DNA of 64,000 bases from Hymenobacter sp. H14-R3 (GTDB lineage: Bacteria; Bacteroidota; Bacteroidia; Cytophagales; Hymenobacteraceae): positions 1 to 64,000 of the forward strand of contig NZ_JASITD010000004.1 in the NCBI RefSeq assembly GCF_030063445.1, given 5' to 3'. The position numbers were made by a program, and so were the translations under genes. The notes below the pieces were generated by a model. That model did no database searches. It saw only the letters and a program-made list of their open reading frames with translations, and was not told the origin of the DNA. This document shows positions 17,857 to 26,021 of this stretch, one piece after another; within the stretch, counting starts at the first letter, position 1, and every line of letters starts with the position of its first letter.

Positions 17857-19338
17857 TTACCGCTCTAGCTTGAAATCTTTGTCGCGGGCGGGCGGGGCGG
17901 GGCGGTTGGCCACGGCCCAGCCAGTGAGGTACATCCAGCGCGTCATGTTGGTGAGCTTGGGGTAGTCGATGCGCTTGGGCTCGTCGCGCGGAGTATGGTA
18001 ATCGGGGTGCAGCACCGAGGTGTACATCACCGACGGGATGCCCAGGCGGGCATACGGCAGGTGGTCAGAGCGGAAATACCAGCCTTCGGGGTGGTCGGCG
18101 CGGTCCCAGAGGGTATCGAGCTTGAATTTGGGGCCGGCTAGGTTGGCGGCCAGCGCCATGTTTACTAGCTCGGTCGAGTTGCGGTGCGGGCGTTGGCGGC
18201 CCAATAGCGCGGCGCTATCGGGCGAGTTGCGGCCCATCATTTCGGCATTGAGCACCGCCACAATGGATGCCACCGGCACCGTGGGGTTGCTGGCGTAGTA
18301 GCGCGAGCCCAGCAGGCCGCGCTCCTCAGCCCCGTGAAACACAAACAGCGCCGAGCGCCGACCCGGCTTCTGCTTGAAGGCGCGCATGATGGCCAGCAGC
18401 GCCGAGCAGCCGGTGGCGTTGTCGTCGGCCCCGTTGTAAATCGAGTCGCCGGCCACCGCCTCGCGCACGCCGTCGTGGTCCTGGTGGGTGCTGAAGAGCA
18501 CGTTCTGGCCCTTCAGCTGGGCATCGGTGCCGGGTATTTTAGCCACGATGTTTACCGAAGGGTAGGCGAAGCTTTCCAGCCGCAGGTCGGCCACAAACTG
18601 CTGGCCGGGCTGCTGGGCCCAGCTGGCGGCGCTGGCGGGCAGCCAGATGGTGGGCGCGCCGCTGTTCACCTTCACGTTGGGGCCGCCGGGCAGGTCATAG
18701 CGGCCGCGCTCGTAGGTGTGGCCCCAGTGCTCGTACACGGCCTGGGCGCGGGCATCGCCCACAATCACCACGGCCACCGCGCCCGCCTTCAGCAGTTCGG
18801 CCGAGCGGTCGCGCATGGTTGTCATCTGGTAGCGCCGGAAGCTGAGGCCGGGCGTTACGTCGCCGCCAAACTGCATGGCCACGGCCTTGCCCTTCACATC
18901 TACTTTGGCCAGCTCGGCGGGCGTGGCGTTGCCCACCCACACCAGGGGCGCGTTCACGCTGGCATTGACCGGGGCAAAGAGCAGGGCGTCGTGATTCAGC
19001 TTAAGCTGGTGGCTGCCAATGGTTAGGCTGCTGTTTTTGACCAGGCGCGTGCGCTGAATATTAAACCACTGGTAGTAAGTCCCATCGTCGCCGGCCGGCA
19101 GCGCGCCGGTGGCCCGAATCTGGTCGGCCAGCCACACCGAGGCTTTCAGCTCGTCGAGGGTGCCGGCTTCGCGGCCGCGAAAGTGGTCGCCGCCCAGCGC
19201 AAACAAGTCGCGCTTGATGTCGGACTCGTGGATGGCGCTTTCGGCGTTGGCGGCGGCGGGCGCAGCCTTTTTCTGGGCCTGGCCCACCAGCGGCAGCGAC
19301 AGAGCGAGGGCCGCTAAGAGATGGAGTTTGTGTTTCAT
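17857..19338 (-). CDS. exported M28-family metallopeptidase with PA domain
   Basis: 493 residues from the ATG at 19338, which opens a signal peptide (MKHKLHLLAALALSLPLVGQAQ). A protease-associated insert (about 130-260) precedes the M28 catalytic core. Di-zinc ligands and catalytic residues are recognisable: H285-x-D287 (STHQDHD), the aspartates of GADDNATG, the Glu pair in GAEERGLLGS, an acidic residue in LNAEMMGR and the late His in DYHTPRDE. It is an aminopeptidase/carboxypeptidase-type enzyme acting in the periplasm or outside. It is followed by M1 and preceded by DUF885 genes on the same strand, forming a run of exported peptidases. Confidence 0.9.
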   Translation of the reverse strand: MKHKLHLLAALALSLPLVGQAQKKAAPAAANAESAIHESDIKRDLFALGGDHFRGREAGTLDELKASVWLADQIRATGALPAGDDGTYYQWFNIQRTRLVKNSSLTIGSHQLKLNHDALLFAPVNASVNAPLVWVGNATPAELAKVDVKGKAVAMQFGGDVTPGLSFRRYQMTTMRDRSAELLKAGAVAVVIVGDARAQAVYEHWGHTYERGRYDLPGGPNVKVNSGAPTIWLPASAASWAQQPGQQFVADLRLESFAYPSVNIVAKIPGTDAQLKGQNVLFSTHQDHDGVREAVAGDSIYNGADDNATGCSALLAIMRAFKQKPGRRSALFVFHGAEERGLLGSRYYASNPTVPVASIVAVLNAEMMGRNSPDSAALLGRQRPHRNSTELVNMALAANLAGPKFKLDTLWDRADHPEGWYFRSDHLPYARLGIPSVMYTSVLHPDYHTPRDEPKRIDYPKLTNMTRWMYLTGWAVANRPAPPARDKDFKLER

Positions 19339-19340
19339 AG

Positions 19341-19478
19341 TCGCAAGGTTTCGCAAGGTTAAAGGAGGTTCAGCAAGGTCGATTTTTTGAGGACAATATA
19401 GGCGCAAGATTCCCAGGTAATCAGTTAGTTCACAGGCAGCCTCTTGCGAAACCTCTTTTAACCTTGCGAAACCTCGCG
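19341..19478. repeat. inverted repeat between two peptidase genes
   Basis: Arms about 19341-19380 and 19439-19478 are inverted copies with a few mismatches. Each contains a doubled TTTCGCAAGGTTAAA motif. It fills the gap between the DUF885 stop (19479) and the M28 start (19338), so it lies in the M28 upstream region. It is a different repeat type from those at 17747 and 22572. Confidence 0.65.
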
Positions 19479-21275
19479 TTATTTCTGGCGGGCGGCCCAG
19501 GCGTCCATCCGCCGCTCCAGCACGGCCAGGGGCATGGCCCCGTCCAGCAGCAGCTCATCGTGGAAAGCCTTGAGCGAGAATTTGTTGCCTAATTGCTTTT
19601 CGTAGCGCGTGCGCAGCTCCCTGATTTTGAGCTGCCCCGTTTTGTAGGCCAGCGCCTGGCCGGGCCAGGCCATGTAGCGCTCAATTTCGGCGGTGGCCCC
19701 TTGCTCGGTAGTCGCCTCGTTAGCAAGCATGTACTGAATGGCCTGCTCGCGGGTGAGGCCCTTGGCGTGCATGCCCACGTCCACCACCAGCCGGATGGCG
19801 CGGTGCATCTCGGCGCTCAGCGCGCCCAGGTATTGATACGGGTCGGTGTACATGCCCAACTCCTTGCCCAGGCTCTCGGTGTAAAGCGCCCAGCCTTCGC
19901 TGAACGCCGAGTAAAACGCAAAGCGCTGGAATTTAGGCAAATCCGTGTTCTCCTGCTGCAACGATACCTGAAAGTGGTGGCCCGGAATGGCCTCGTGCAA
20001 AAACAGCGACTCCATGCCCGGCGTCTTAAACTTGGTAGCGTCCAGAATGGGCACGTAGAAAATGCCCGGCCGCGAGCCGTCGGCCGCGCCGCGGTTGTAC
20101 TGCGCGCTGGCCGTAGCGGCCCGGAAGGCCTCCGTCTGCCGAATCTCGAAGGCCGTTTTGGGCAGGCGCCCAAACAGGCGCGGCAGCCCCGGCGCCACCC
20201 GCCCCTGAATGGCGCGGAAGCCGTTGAGCACGTCCTCGGGCGTTTTGTAAGGCCGGAATTTCGGGTCGGTACTCAGCGAAGCCAGCAGCTCGGGCAGGGT
20301 GCCCTGGTAGCCAATCTGTTGGCGCACCTGCTCCATTTCGGCCTTAATGCGGGCCACTTCCGACTGGCCGGTCTGGTAAATTTCGTCGGGCGTGCGGGTG
20401 GTGGTGGTCCAGTAGCCCACGGCGTAGGCGTACATGTCGGCCCCGCCGGGCACGTCGGCAATGCCGGTGCTGGTGCGGGCGGCGGGCAGATATTCGTCGC
20501 GCAGAAACGCGGCCAGCTTGCGGTACGTGGGCACCAGCTGCGTGCCAATGGCCTGCGCATACGCGGCCGTGAGGCGCTGCTTATCGGCCGCCGAAAACGC
20601 GGCCGGCAGCTGCTTAATGGGGCCGTAGAATACGCTCTGCGCAGGCTCGGTAGCCAGCGCTTCGAGCTGCGGTATCATCTTTTGCACCAGCACGTTGGGC
20701 AATACTACGCCGGTGCGCATGCCGTGCCGGAAGTCGGCGATGGCCGTATCGCCCCACGCCGGAAACTGCCGCACGCGGGCCAGCCAGTTATCGTAGTCCT
20801 GCGGCGTTTTAAATGGCTGCGCGCCGGTGCCCGCGCCCAACTGCGCCAGCTCGATGGGCAGGCCGCTAAACTGCGTGAACGGCATCGTCCAGGTGGGCTG
20901 CTTCAGCCCCGCCAGCCGGGTCGCCATCTCGTACTGAAACACGTCGTAGCTCGTTTGGTCGGCCGCCCCCAGCCGGCGGCGGTCAATGCGCGTCAGCTGA
21001 CCCTGGTAGCGCGCATAGAGGCTGCGCTGCAGCTCCCGAAACGCCCGCGTGCCCGAATTAGGCAGCTGGTCGTTGTTGCGGTTGTCGCCCTGGCTGGTGG
21101 CTTGCAGCGGGTAGAGGCGCGCCTGCTCCTCCCAATAATTGGTGAAGAGTGCGGCCAGCGGGGCCGACAGGGCCACGGCCTTGGGCGAGTTGGCCCGCGT
21201 GGGCTGGGCCAGCGCGGGCGCGGCGGGGGCGGCGAGGCCGGCCGCCAGGCAACCCGCCAGTAAAAATTGCTTCAT
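19479..21275 (-). CDS. exported DUF885-family metallopeptidase-like protein
   Basis: 598 residues from the ATG at 21275, where a signal peptide starts (MKQFLLAGCLAAGLAAPAAPALA). The open frame continues upstream to 21728 but there runs antisense over bshA. The C-terminal half has the zinc-binding signature LHEAIPGHHFQ followed by AFSEGWALYTE and the segment YMLANEATTEQGATAEIERY. All are hallmarks of DUF885, a helical HEXXH-like family related to M32 carboxypeptidases. The length is typical for the family. It is probably a periplasmic peptidase; substrate unknown. A TAGCTTTG promoter box lies 28 bp upstream of the ATG, divergent from bshA. Confidence 0.88.
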   Translation of the reverse strand: MKQFLLAGCLAAGLAAPAAPALAQPTRANSPKAVALSAPLAALFTNYWEEQARLYPLQATSQGDNRNNDQLPNSGTRAFRELQRSLYARYQGQLTRIDRRRLGAADQTSYDVFQYEMATRLAGLKQPTWTMPFTQFSGLPIELAQLGAGTGAQPFKTPQDYDNWLARVRQFPAWGDTAIADFRHGMRTGVVLPNVLVQKMIPQLEALATEPAQSVFYGPIKQLPAAFSAADKQRLTAAYAQAIGTQLVPTYRKLAAFLRDEYLPAARTSTGIADVPGGADMYAYAVGYWTTTTRTPDEIYQTGQSEVARIKAEMEQVRQQIGYQGTLPELLASLSTDPKFRPYKTPEDVLNGFRAIQGRVAPGLPRLFGRLPKTAFEIRQTEAFRAATASAQYNRGAADGSRPGIFYVPILDATKFKTPGMESLFLHEAIPGHHFQVSLQQENTDLPKFQRFAFYSAFSEGWALYTESLGKELGMYTDPYQYLGALSAEMHRAIRLVVDVGMHAKGLTREQAIQYMLANEATTEQGATAEIERYMAWPGQALAYKTGQLKIRELRTRYEKQLGNKFSLKAFHDELLLDGAMPLAVLERRMDAWAARQK

Positions 21276-21302
21276 TGGGAAATCGCTAAAAACACAGTGG
21301 CC

Positions 21303-21310
21303 CAAAGCTA
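21303..21310 (-). promoter_or_regulatory. candidate -7 box (TAGCTTTG) for the DUF885 gene
   Basis: A reverse-strand match to TAnnTTTG ends 28 bp before the ATG at 21275. That is a typical distance for Bacteroidota promoters. No convincing -33 element was seen. Confidence 0.45.
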
Positions 21311-21440
21311 CGCGGCGGCTACCGGTGGCGTTGTCGGCGCTTTTGGGCTCGTGCCCGTAAAGGCGCGGGCCGGGGCAGCCGGGTGGCGGCCAACATCCGC
21401 CGCGCATTCTGGTTAGCCCCTCGCCTACTATCCTTTCTAC

Positions 21441-22580
21441 ATGAACATCGGCATCGTCTGTTATCCCACTTTTGGCGGCTCCGGCGTGGTGGCCACCGAG
21501 CTGGGCAAAGCCCTGGCCCAGCGCGGCCACAAGGTCCACTTCATCACCTACAGCCAGCCGGTGCGGCTCGATTTCTTCAACGAGAACGTCTTCTACCACG
21601 AGGTGTACGTGCCCACGTATCCGCTCTTCCAGTTTCCGCCCTACGAGTCGGCCCTGGCCAGCAAAATGGTGGATATTGTGCAGAACGAAAAGCTTGACGT
21701 ACTGCATGTTCACTACGCCATTCCGCACGCCTCAGCGGCCTACCTGGCCAAGCAGATTCTGCGCTCGCGGGGCATCACGGTGCCCGTAGTTACCACGCTG
21801 CACGGCACCGATATTACCCTCGTGGGCAAGGATGCCAGCTACGAGCCGGTAGTCACGTTCAGCATCAATGAGAGCGACGGCGTAACGGCCGTTTCGGCCG
21901 ATTTGCGCCGCGAAACCTACGAGTATTTCCCGGTCGAGCACAAGATTGAGGTTATCCCCAACTTCATCGACCTGCACCGCTTTCGCAAGCAGGAGAAAAG
22001 CCATTTTCGAACCGCCATTGCGCCCGAGGGCGAAAAGCTGCTCATCCACACCAGCAATTTTCGCTCGGTAAAGCGGGTCGAAGACGTGCTGCGCATTTTC
22101 TGCGGCGTGCGCCAGGTTATCCCGGCCAAGCTGCTGCTGGTGGGCGACGGCCCTGACCGCTCGCGCATGGAGAAGCTGGCCCGCGACCTCGATTGCCACC
22201 GCGACATCCGCTTCCTGGGCAAGCTCGAAGCCGTGGAGGAAGTTCTGAGCGTGGGCGACCTGTTCCTGATGCCCTCTGAGAATGAGAGCTTTGGCCTCGC
22301 CGCCCTCGAAGCCATGGCCTGCGAGGTGCCCGTGGTCAGCACCAACGCCGGCGGCATTCCCGAGCTCAACGTGCACAACGTAACCGGCATGCTCAGCAAC
22401 ATCGGCGACGTGGAGGACATGATTAAGAACGCCCTCTACGTACTCGATGATGCCAACCTGCCCCGCTTCAAAGCCGCCGCCCACGCCCGCGCCGAGGAGT
22501 TTGCCGTCGACAACATCGTGCCGCTCTACGAGCGGTGCTACGAGCACGCCGTGCAGCTGGCCCAACAGCGCGTAGGATAA
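21441..22580 (+). CDS. bshA: N-acetyl-alpha-D-glucosaminyl L-malate synthase BshA
   Basis: 379 residues, full length. A GT4-type glycosyltransferase that joins GlcNAc from UDP-GlcNAc to L-malate, the first step of bacillithiol synthesis in the cytosol. The N-terminal MNIGIVCYPTFGGSGVVATE and HVHYAIPHASAAYLAK, TTLHGTDITLVG and NFIDLHRF segments are characteristic of BshA. The C-terminal Rossmann domain has ENESFGLAALEAMACEVPV with the nucleotide-sugar-binding Glu residues. bshB and bshC are not adjacent. The gene is single and divergent from the DUF885 peptidase. Its last codons and stop overlap the left arm of a palindrome. Confidence 0.97.
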   Translation: MNIGIVCYPTFGGSGVVATELGKALAQRGHKVHFITYSQPVRLDFFNENVFYHEVYVPTYPLFQFPPYESALASKMVDIVQNEKLDVLHVHYAIPHASAAYLAKQILRSRGITVPVVTTLHGTDITLVGKDASYEPVVTFSINESDGVTAVSADLRRETYEYFPVEHKIEVIPNFIDLHRFRKQEKSHFRTAIAPEGEKLLIHTSNFRSVKRVEDVLRIFCGVRQVIPAKLLLVGDGPDRSRMEKLARDLDCHRDIRFLGKLEAVEEVLSVGDLFLMPSENESFGLAALEAMACEVPVVSTNAGGIPELNVHNVTGMLSNIGDVEDMIKNALYVLDDANLPRFKAAAHARAEEFAVDNIVPLYERCYEHAVQLAQQRVG

Positions 22581-22664
22581 GCTTTAGCTTGCCGGCGCCA
22601 GGGCAAAATTGCCAGCGTTAGGATAACAAGTACCCTAACGCCGGCAAGCTAAAGCTTATCCTAC
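22572..22664. repeat. long palindrome overlapping the bshA stop codon
   Basis: Perfect 26-bp arms (22572-22597 and 22639-22664). A second, inner complementary pair (GCGTTAGG / CCCTAACGC) is also present. The left arm includes the last two codons and the TAA of bshA; the right arm ends 6 bp before the stop of the convergent nucleotidase gene. It probably serves as a terminator for both genes. The arms contain AAGCTTTAGC, similar to the element at 17747-17852. Confidence 0.85.
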
Positions 22665-22670
22665 ACGCAC

Positions 22671-23201
22671 TTACAGCAAGATATCACCTAGCTCCTGCCA
22701 GTTGTGCACCCGCCGATGACGCGTGTCGTGCGCATTATGCGGCGCATCAAATAATAGCCCCTCCCCGCGAAAATTATCGAAATTATAGGCGTTGTCGTCA
22801 ATAAGATAATCAGCGTTCAGAATGCTCTTATCGCCGCAAAATACGAAGTTGCGCCACGAGATGAACGGGAAATGCTGCTCCAGCCACCGATATTTATCCA
22901 GAAAGGAATTCGGAAATTCCATCGCCGCGGTGGCCACAAAAATCTCATAGCGCTCGCTCAACGCTTGCAGAACGCGCTGGCTATCAGCAATAACGGGCAG
23001 GTCGCGAAAGAAGCCCTCGGCATTGGGATAGGCGCGCAGGGCGGGCTGGTGCTCGGGCGCTACCGCCTCGTGCGGGCTTTTACCGCGTAGCGTGTCCAGC
23101 GTTAGCTCCAGCTGAAAATCGCGGCCGTACCACTCCTGAAACCGAGAAATGGAATCGGCCATGACCTCATCCATGTCCACAGCTATGCGCTTCTTAATCA
23201 T
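22671..23201 (-). CDS. 5'(3')-deoxyribonucleotidase-type HAD hydrolase
   Basis: 176 residues from the ATG at 23201; a GTG one codon upstream is also possible. HAD motif I is the N-terminal AVDMDEVMAD (nucleophile and acid Asp residues). Motif II is the Thr in IFVATAAME. Motif III with the acidic pair is in DYLIDDNAYNF. The size and motifs match the NT5C family, which dephosphorylates (deoxy)nucleoside monophosphates in the cytosol. It ends at the palindrome shared with bshA. The next gene upstream (23223) ends 21 bp before its start, so they are co-transcribed. Confidence 0.88.
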   Translation of the reverse strand: MIKKRIAVDMDEVMADSISRFQEWYGRDFQLELTLDTLRGKSPHEAVAPEHQPALRAYPNAEGFFRDLPVIADSQRVLQALSERYEIFVATAAMEFPNSFLDKYRWLEQHFPFISWRNFVFCGDKSILNADYLIDDNAYNFDNFRGEGLLFDAPHNAHDTRHRRVHNWQELGDILL

Positions 23202-23222
23202 CACTCAATCAGGTAGCTGCCT

Positions 23223-23759
23223 CTAGAATAATTGCGCCGCCTCGCGCTTCACCACCGTCAGGGCGTGGGCGGTGGGGTCGGCGGCATCGGTCATGAGACC
23301 CTCCAGAATGCGCTTGGCCAGCTCGGTGCCGCGCAGCTGCGTGGGGTTGTTGAGGCCGTGAAAGGCGCGGTTTATCATCGTGAGCACGTCTTCCTTAGCT
23401 TGCTTCACCTGGCCCCAGGCCTCGGGCGTAATGTAGAGCTGCTGCGAATAATTGTGCTCAAACTCGCCGCGGATTTCCTGCTGCAACAGGCGGTGGTAGT
23501 CGGCCGCGTTCTGGCCGGCGCTGCTCAGGCGCACCAAAATATTGTTGGGCGAGATGCGCTCCAGCAGCAGTGTTACGCGCTCGTAGGCCTGCAGGCGCAG
23601 CGGCAGCGTGGTTTTGCTGCTATCGAGGCGCAGCTCGATGAGGCGGCGCTGCTGCTCCTTCTCCAAATACTGACGAAACAGGAAGAAGATGGCCCCCGCC
23701 ACAATGAGCGCGGGCAAAATAGTTTTGAGCAGGTCGAAGAGATAAGTGGTCGTGTCCAT
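23223..23759 (-). CDS. membrane-anchored protein, DUF7935-like
   Basis: 178 residues from the ATG at 23759 (MDTTTYLFDLL). A longer frame to 23852 is unlike any family. One N-terminal transmembrane helix (TILPALIVAGAIFFLF) is followed by RQYLEKEQQRRLIELRLDSSK and a long helical cytosolic domain with YERVTLLLERISP. The pattern fits a Bacteroidota family I recall as DUF7935; function unknown. It is co-oriented with the nucleotidase and divergent from the iscA-like gene. Confidence 0.7.
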   Translation of the reverse strand: MDTTTYLFDLLKTILPALIVAGAIFFLFRQYLEKEQQRRLIELRLDSSKTTLPLRLQAYERVTLLLERISPNNILVRLSSAGQNAADYHRLLQQEIRGEFEHNYSQQLYITPEAWGQVKQAKEDVLTMINRAFHGLNNPTQLRGTELAKRILEGLMTDAADPTAHALTVVKREAAQLF

Positions 23760-23908
23760 AAATTGCGTGCTGGCTTTATTTGGCGTGAAGCTACGTTGGC
23801 TACGGATTTTGCGGCTGAAAAAGGCGGCGGCGCCCCCCGCTGGCCCACCCACCTGAACCGCCGCCGGCTCTGCCCTGTTTACAAGCGTGGGCCACCCGCT
23901 GGCCGCCG

Positions 23909-23916
23909 TATATTTG
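23909..23916 (+). promoter_or_regulatory. candidate -7 box (TATATTTG) for the Fe-S carrier gene
   Basis: Exact TAnnTTTG match 34 bp upstream of the ATG at 23951, the expected position for a Bacteroidota housekeeping promoter. A -33 box is not obvious. Confidence 0.5.
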
Positions 23917-23950
23917 CCTTATCTACATTCATTCTAAACTCGAACCTGTT

Positions 23951-24298
23951 ATGGCTACCGCCACCCAAGCTCCCCCTATCGGCCTCACTGCCCGCGCGTT
24001 AGTAGAGGTCAGGAATATCATTCAGGAGAAGAACGTCCCCGCCGACTACGGCCTGCGCATCGGGGTGCAGGGCGGCGGCTGCTCGGGCATGAGCTACCTG
24101 CTGGGCTTCGATAAAGCCAAGGACCAGGATGAGGTGTACGACCTCGACGGCGTGCAGCTTATCATGGATAAAAAGCACGCTATGTACGTGCTGGGCATGG
24201 AAGTTGACTTCCAGGACGGCCTCAACGCCCGCGGCTTCGTCTTCAACAACCCCCAGGCCAAGAGCACCTGCGGCTGCGGCTCGTCGTTCTCGGCCTAA
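23951..24298 (+). CDS. A-type iron-sulfur carrier protein (IscA/ErpA/HesB family)
   Basis: 115 residues. The three cysteines that bind an Fe-S cluster in this family are present: Cys44 in GGGCSG and Cys107 and Cys109 in the C-terminal CGCGSSF. The core GLRIGVQGGGCSGMSYLLGF and NARGFVFNNPQ segments are typical of A-type carriers, which hand clusters to apo-proteins in the cytosol. It is preceded by a good promoter box and followed 43 bp later by a small antitoxin-like gene. No other suf/isc gene is nearby. Confidence 0.93.
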   Translation: MATATQAPPIGLTARALVEVRNIIQEKNVPADYGLRIGVQGGGCSGMSYLLGFDKAKDQDEVYDLDGVQLIMDKKHAMYVLGMEVDFQDGLNARGFVFNNPQAKSTCGCGSSFSA

Positions 24299-24341
24299 GC
24301 CACGGCTTTATTAACTAATTATCTTATTACCAACCTTTTGC

Positions 24342-24530
24342 ATGGACATTAAATATTTATCCGATGCCAAAGGCAACGTGACGGGGGTATTTATTGCCAT
24401 CGAGGAATGGGAGCGCCTGCAAAAAGAGTATAAAATCGGCGAAGAGCTGCCGGCCGATTCCGGCAAGCAGTTGCGGCAGGAGCTAACCGGCGCCCTCCAG
24501 CGCCTCAAAAAAGACGATTCGGAAGACTAA
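24342..24530 (+). CDS. small antitoxin-like protein
   Basis: 62 residues: MDIKYLSDAKGNVTGVFIAI then EEWERLQKEYK, with an acidic tail. The pattern (short strand, DxKGNxTxVxI, IEEWE) resembles small Bacteroidota proteins related to Phd/YefM-like antitoxins, which normally sit in front of a RelE/ParE toxin. No toxin follows; a terminator comes 17 bp after the stop. It is probably co-transcribed with the Fe-S carrier gene. Function not proven. Confidence 0.6.
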   Translation: MDIKYLSDAKGNVTGVFIAIEEWERLQKEYKIGEELPADSGKQLRQELTGALQRLKKDDSED

Positions 24531-24546
24531 CGCTCGCCCGAAACCC

Positions 24547-24580
24547 ATTAAAAAAGCCTGGCTAGCCGGGCTTTTTTAAT
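24547..24580. terminator. rho-independent terminator (bidirectional)
   Basis: Stem ATTAAAAAAGCC(T)GG paired with CC(G)GGCTTTTTTAAT around a short loop. A T-run is available in both directions. It lies between the antitoxin-like gene (+) and the HMA protein gene (-). Confidence 0.85.
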
Positions 24581-24605
24581 GCACTCTTTTTTGCGGAGGC
24601 GGGCC

Positions 24606-24818
24606 TCAACTCAAGGGCGAAATCTTGAAGCCAGCCTCCTCCACGGCAGTTAACAGCTGGTCAATAAAAACCTGTCCGGAGGTGATGGTCAGTATTTTAT
24701 CGGTATCTGCCGTATCGACCTGCCAGTTACCGGCCCCCACTTCCTGGTTGAGGGTCGGCGTTACGGCGCGCACGCAGTTACTGCAATTGATGGTGGTTTT
24801 GAAACGTAGGGTAGACAT
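24606..24818 (-). CDS. heavy-metal-associated (HMA) domain protein
   Basis: 70 residues from the ATG at 24818 (MSTLRFKTTINCSNC); a longer frame to 24869 has no family support. The ferredoxin-like HMA fold is indicated by the metal-binding Cys12-x-x-Cys15 in NCSNC and the closing FIDQLLTAVEEAGFKISPL. The canonical GMxCxxC start is altered (INCSNC), and Met is lost. It probably binds a soft metal such as copper in the cytosol as a chaperone. It stands alone; no P-type ATPase is adjacent. Confidence 0.8.
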   Translation of the reverse strand: MSTLRFKTTINCSNCVRAVTPTLNQEVGAGNWQVDTADTDKILTITSGQVFIDQLLTAVEEAGFKISPLS

Positions 24819-24972
24819 AAAAGCGATTTTGCTATGCAGTGGGAGGCGGCTGGTGGCCAATGGACGCAACCGGCCTCCCCGATTACAAAATTCGGGCAGA
24901 TTTGCTTTCCTTTTGCCACAACATTTGGCCGGCGCAGTGCTGAATTAGGCTGTTCCCTCCTTGTTGCTTGGC

Positions 24973-25854
24973 CTAATACGTCTTGGTCATGTCGTCAGGC
25001 ACCACGATGAGGTAGTCGGCCAGGTCTACATTTTCTTTATCAAGCGTCTGCAACTGGCTCTGGGTCACCATGCTCAGCGTGGCAACGCGCAGCTTGGGCG
25101 CGGCCTGGCGCAGGTAGGCCACAATGCCATCGTGGTGGTCGGAGTGGTATGAGCCGTTGAAGTGCAGCAGCGTTTGGCCGGGGCGCAGGCCCGTGCGGAT
25201 GGCGTAGGCCATGGTAGCATCTTTCAGCGCCTGCGCCTGAATAACGTTGCGCGCACCGCCGCCGTGGGCTCCGCCGCCGCCAAACATGGCGGCCATATTT
25301 TTATAGCCCGGCAGCTCGTAATCGACTTTGAGCGGCAGCGGCATGAGGTAGGCTTTTTCGGCGGCGGGCAGCTGGTCGAGGGCCGTGAGCGAGCCGCGCG
25401 CCACTTGCTGGGCGTAGCGGCGCGGCGCATTGGTGGCAAGCACCGTTAGGTGCTGGTCGCGGGCCAGTTGCAGCAGCGGGCGGTAGTCGGTGGCGTAGTT
25501 GGGCCAGGGCCGGCTCTGGCGCTCAAAGGCCGAGTCGGGCAGCGTGCCGGCGGCGTACTGCGCCACCAGCGGCTGCACGTCGCGCTCAAACATTTCCATA
25601 CCCAGCACCAGTTGGCCGGGGCCTTTCAGCTTAGCTAAGTCTTTGGTTACCTGCACTTCGAGCCAGTGGGCGATGGGGTCGTTGTGCTGCTCGCCAAAGA
25701 ACACTACGTCGGCCTGGGCCATTTGGGTCAGCATCTGGTCGTAGTCGGCGGGCTGGCCCTGGGCGGTGAACAGGCGGTAGGCGGGCCGGTCGCCGGCCGG
25801 CGCAAAGGCCAGCAGCAAGGGCAGGGAAAGCAGAGATAATATACGGGCAAGCAT
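24973..25854 (-). CDS. exported ChaN-like protein (haem/iron-related)
   Basis: 293 residues with a signal peptide (MLARILSLLSLPLLLAFAPA) and no lipobox Cys, so it is likely soluble or loosely attached. The ChaN-family signature is clear: VVFFGEQHNDPIAHWLE near residue 50, LGMEMFERDVQP, and a late GSYHSDHHDGIVAYL. ChaN of Campylobacter binds haem, and the fold resembles EreA/PMT hydrolases. A role in iron or haem handling in the periplasm is an inference from the family. It contains an unusual Gly/His run (FGGGGAHGGGARN). A long palindrome lies just upstream. Confidence 0.85.
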   Translation of the reverse strand: MLARILSLLSLPLLLAFAPAGDRPAYRLFTAQGQPADYDQMLTQMAQADVVFFGEQHNDPIAHWLEVQVTKDLAKLKGPGQLVLGMEMFERDVQPLVAQYAAGTLPDSAFERQSRPWPNYATDYRPLLQLARDQHLTVLATNAPRRYAQQVARGSLTALDQLPAAEKAYLMPLPLKVDYELPGYKNMAAMFGGGGAHGGGARNVIQAQALKDATMAYAIRTGLRPGQTLLHFNGSYHSDHHDGIVAYLRQAAPKLRVATLSMVTQSQLQTLDKENVDLADYLIVVPDDMTKTY

Positions 25855-25868
25855 GGGGCTAACAAAAG

Positions 25869-25985
25869 TCGCCTGTCATTGCGAGCCTGCGAAGCAATCG
25901 CACCAGAACGACAATACTACCACGACAACGGCGCGGACGATTATGTTCTAGGGCGATTGCTTCGCAGGCTCGCAATGACAGGCGA
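25869..25985. repeat. 33-bp-arm palindrome (GTCATTGCGAGC family)
   Basis: Arms 25869-25901 and 25953-25985 pair perfectly over 33 bp around a 51-nt centre. The outer arm carries GTCATTGCGAGCCTGCGAAG, a core also seen in short form in the palindrome at 6627-6708. The element is intergenic between the ChaN-like gene start and the ABC permease stop. Confidence 0.9.
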
Positions 25986-26021
25986 TTCAGCGTCAATCAG
26001 GCGACGCAACTCACTAAGAAT

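Noticed and set aside
19593..21263. 556-codon open frame antisense to the DUF885 gene, and a similar one (15682-17208) opposite the M1 gene
   Set aside because: Arg/Gly/His-rich translations of the reverse strand without domain content; they mirror real genes exactly.
21276..21728. Longer DUF885 start giving 749 residues
   Set aside because: Would overlap bshA by about 290 bp and bury the signal peptide in the middle of the protein.
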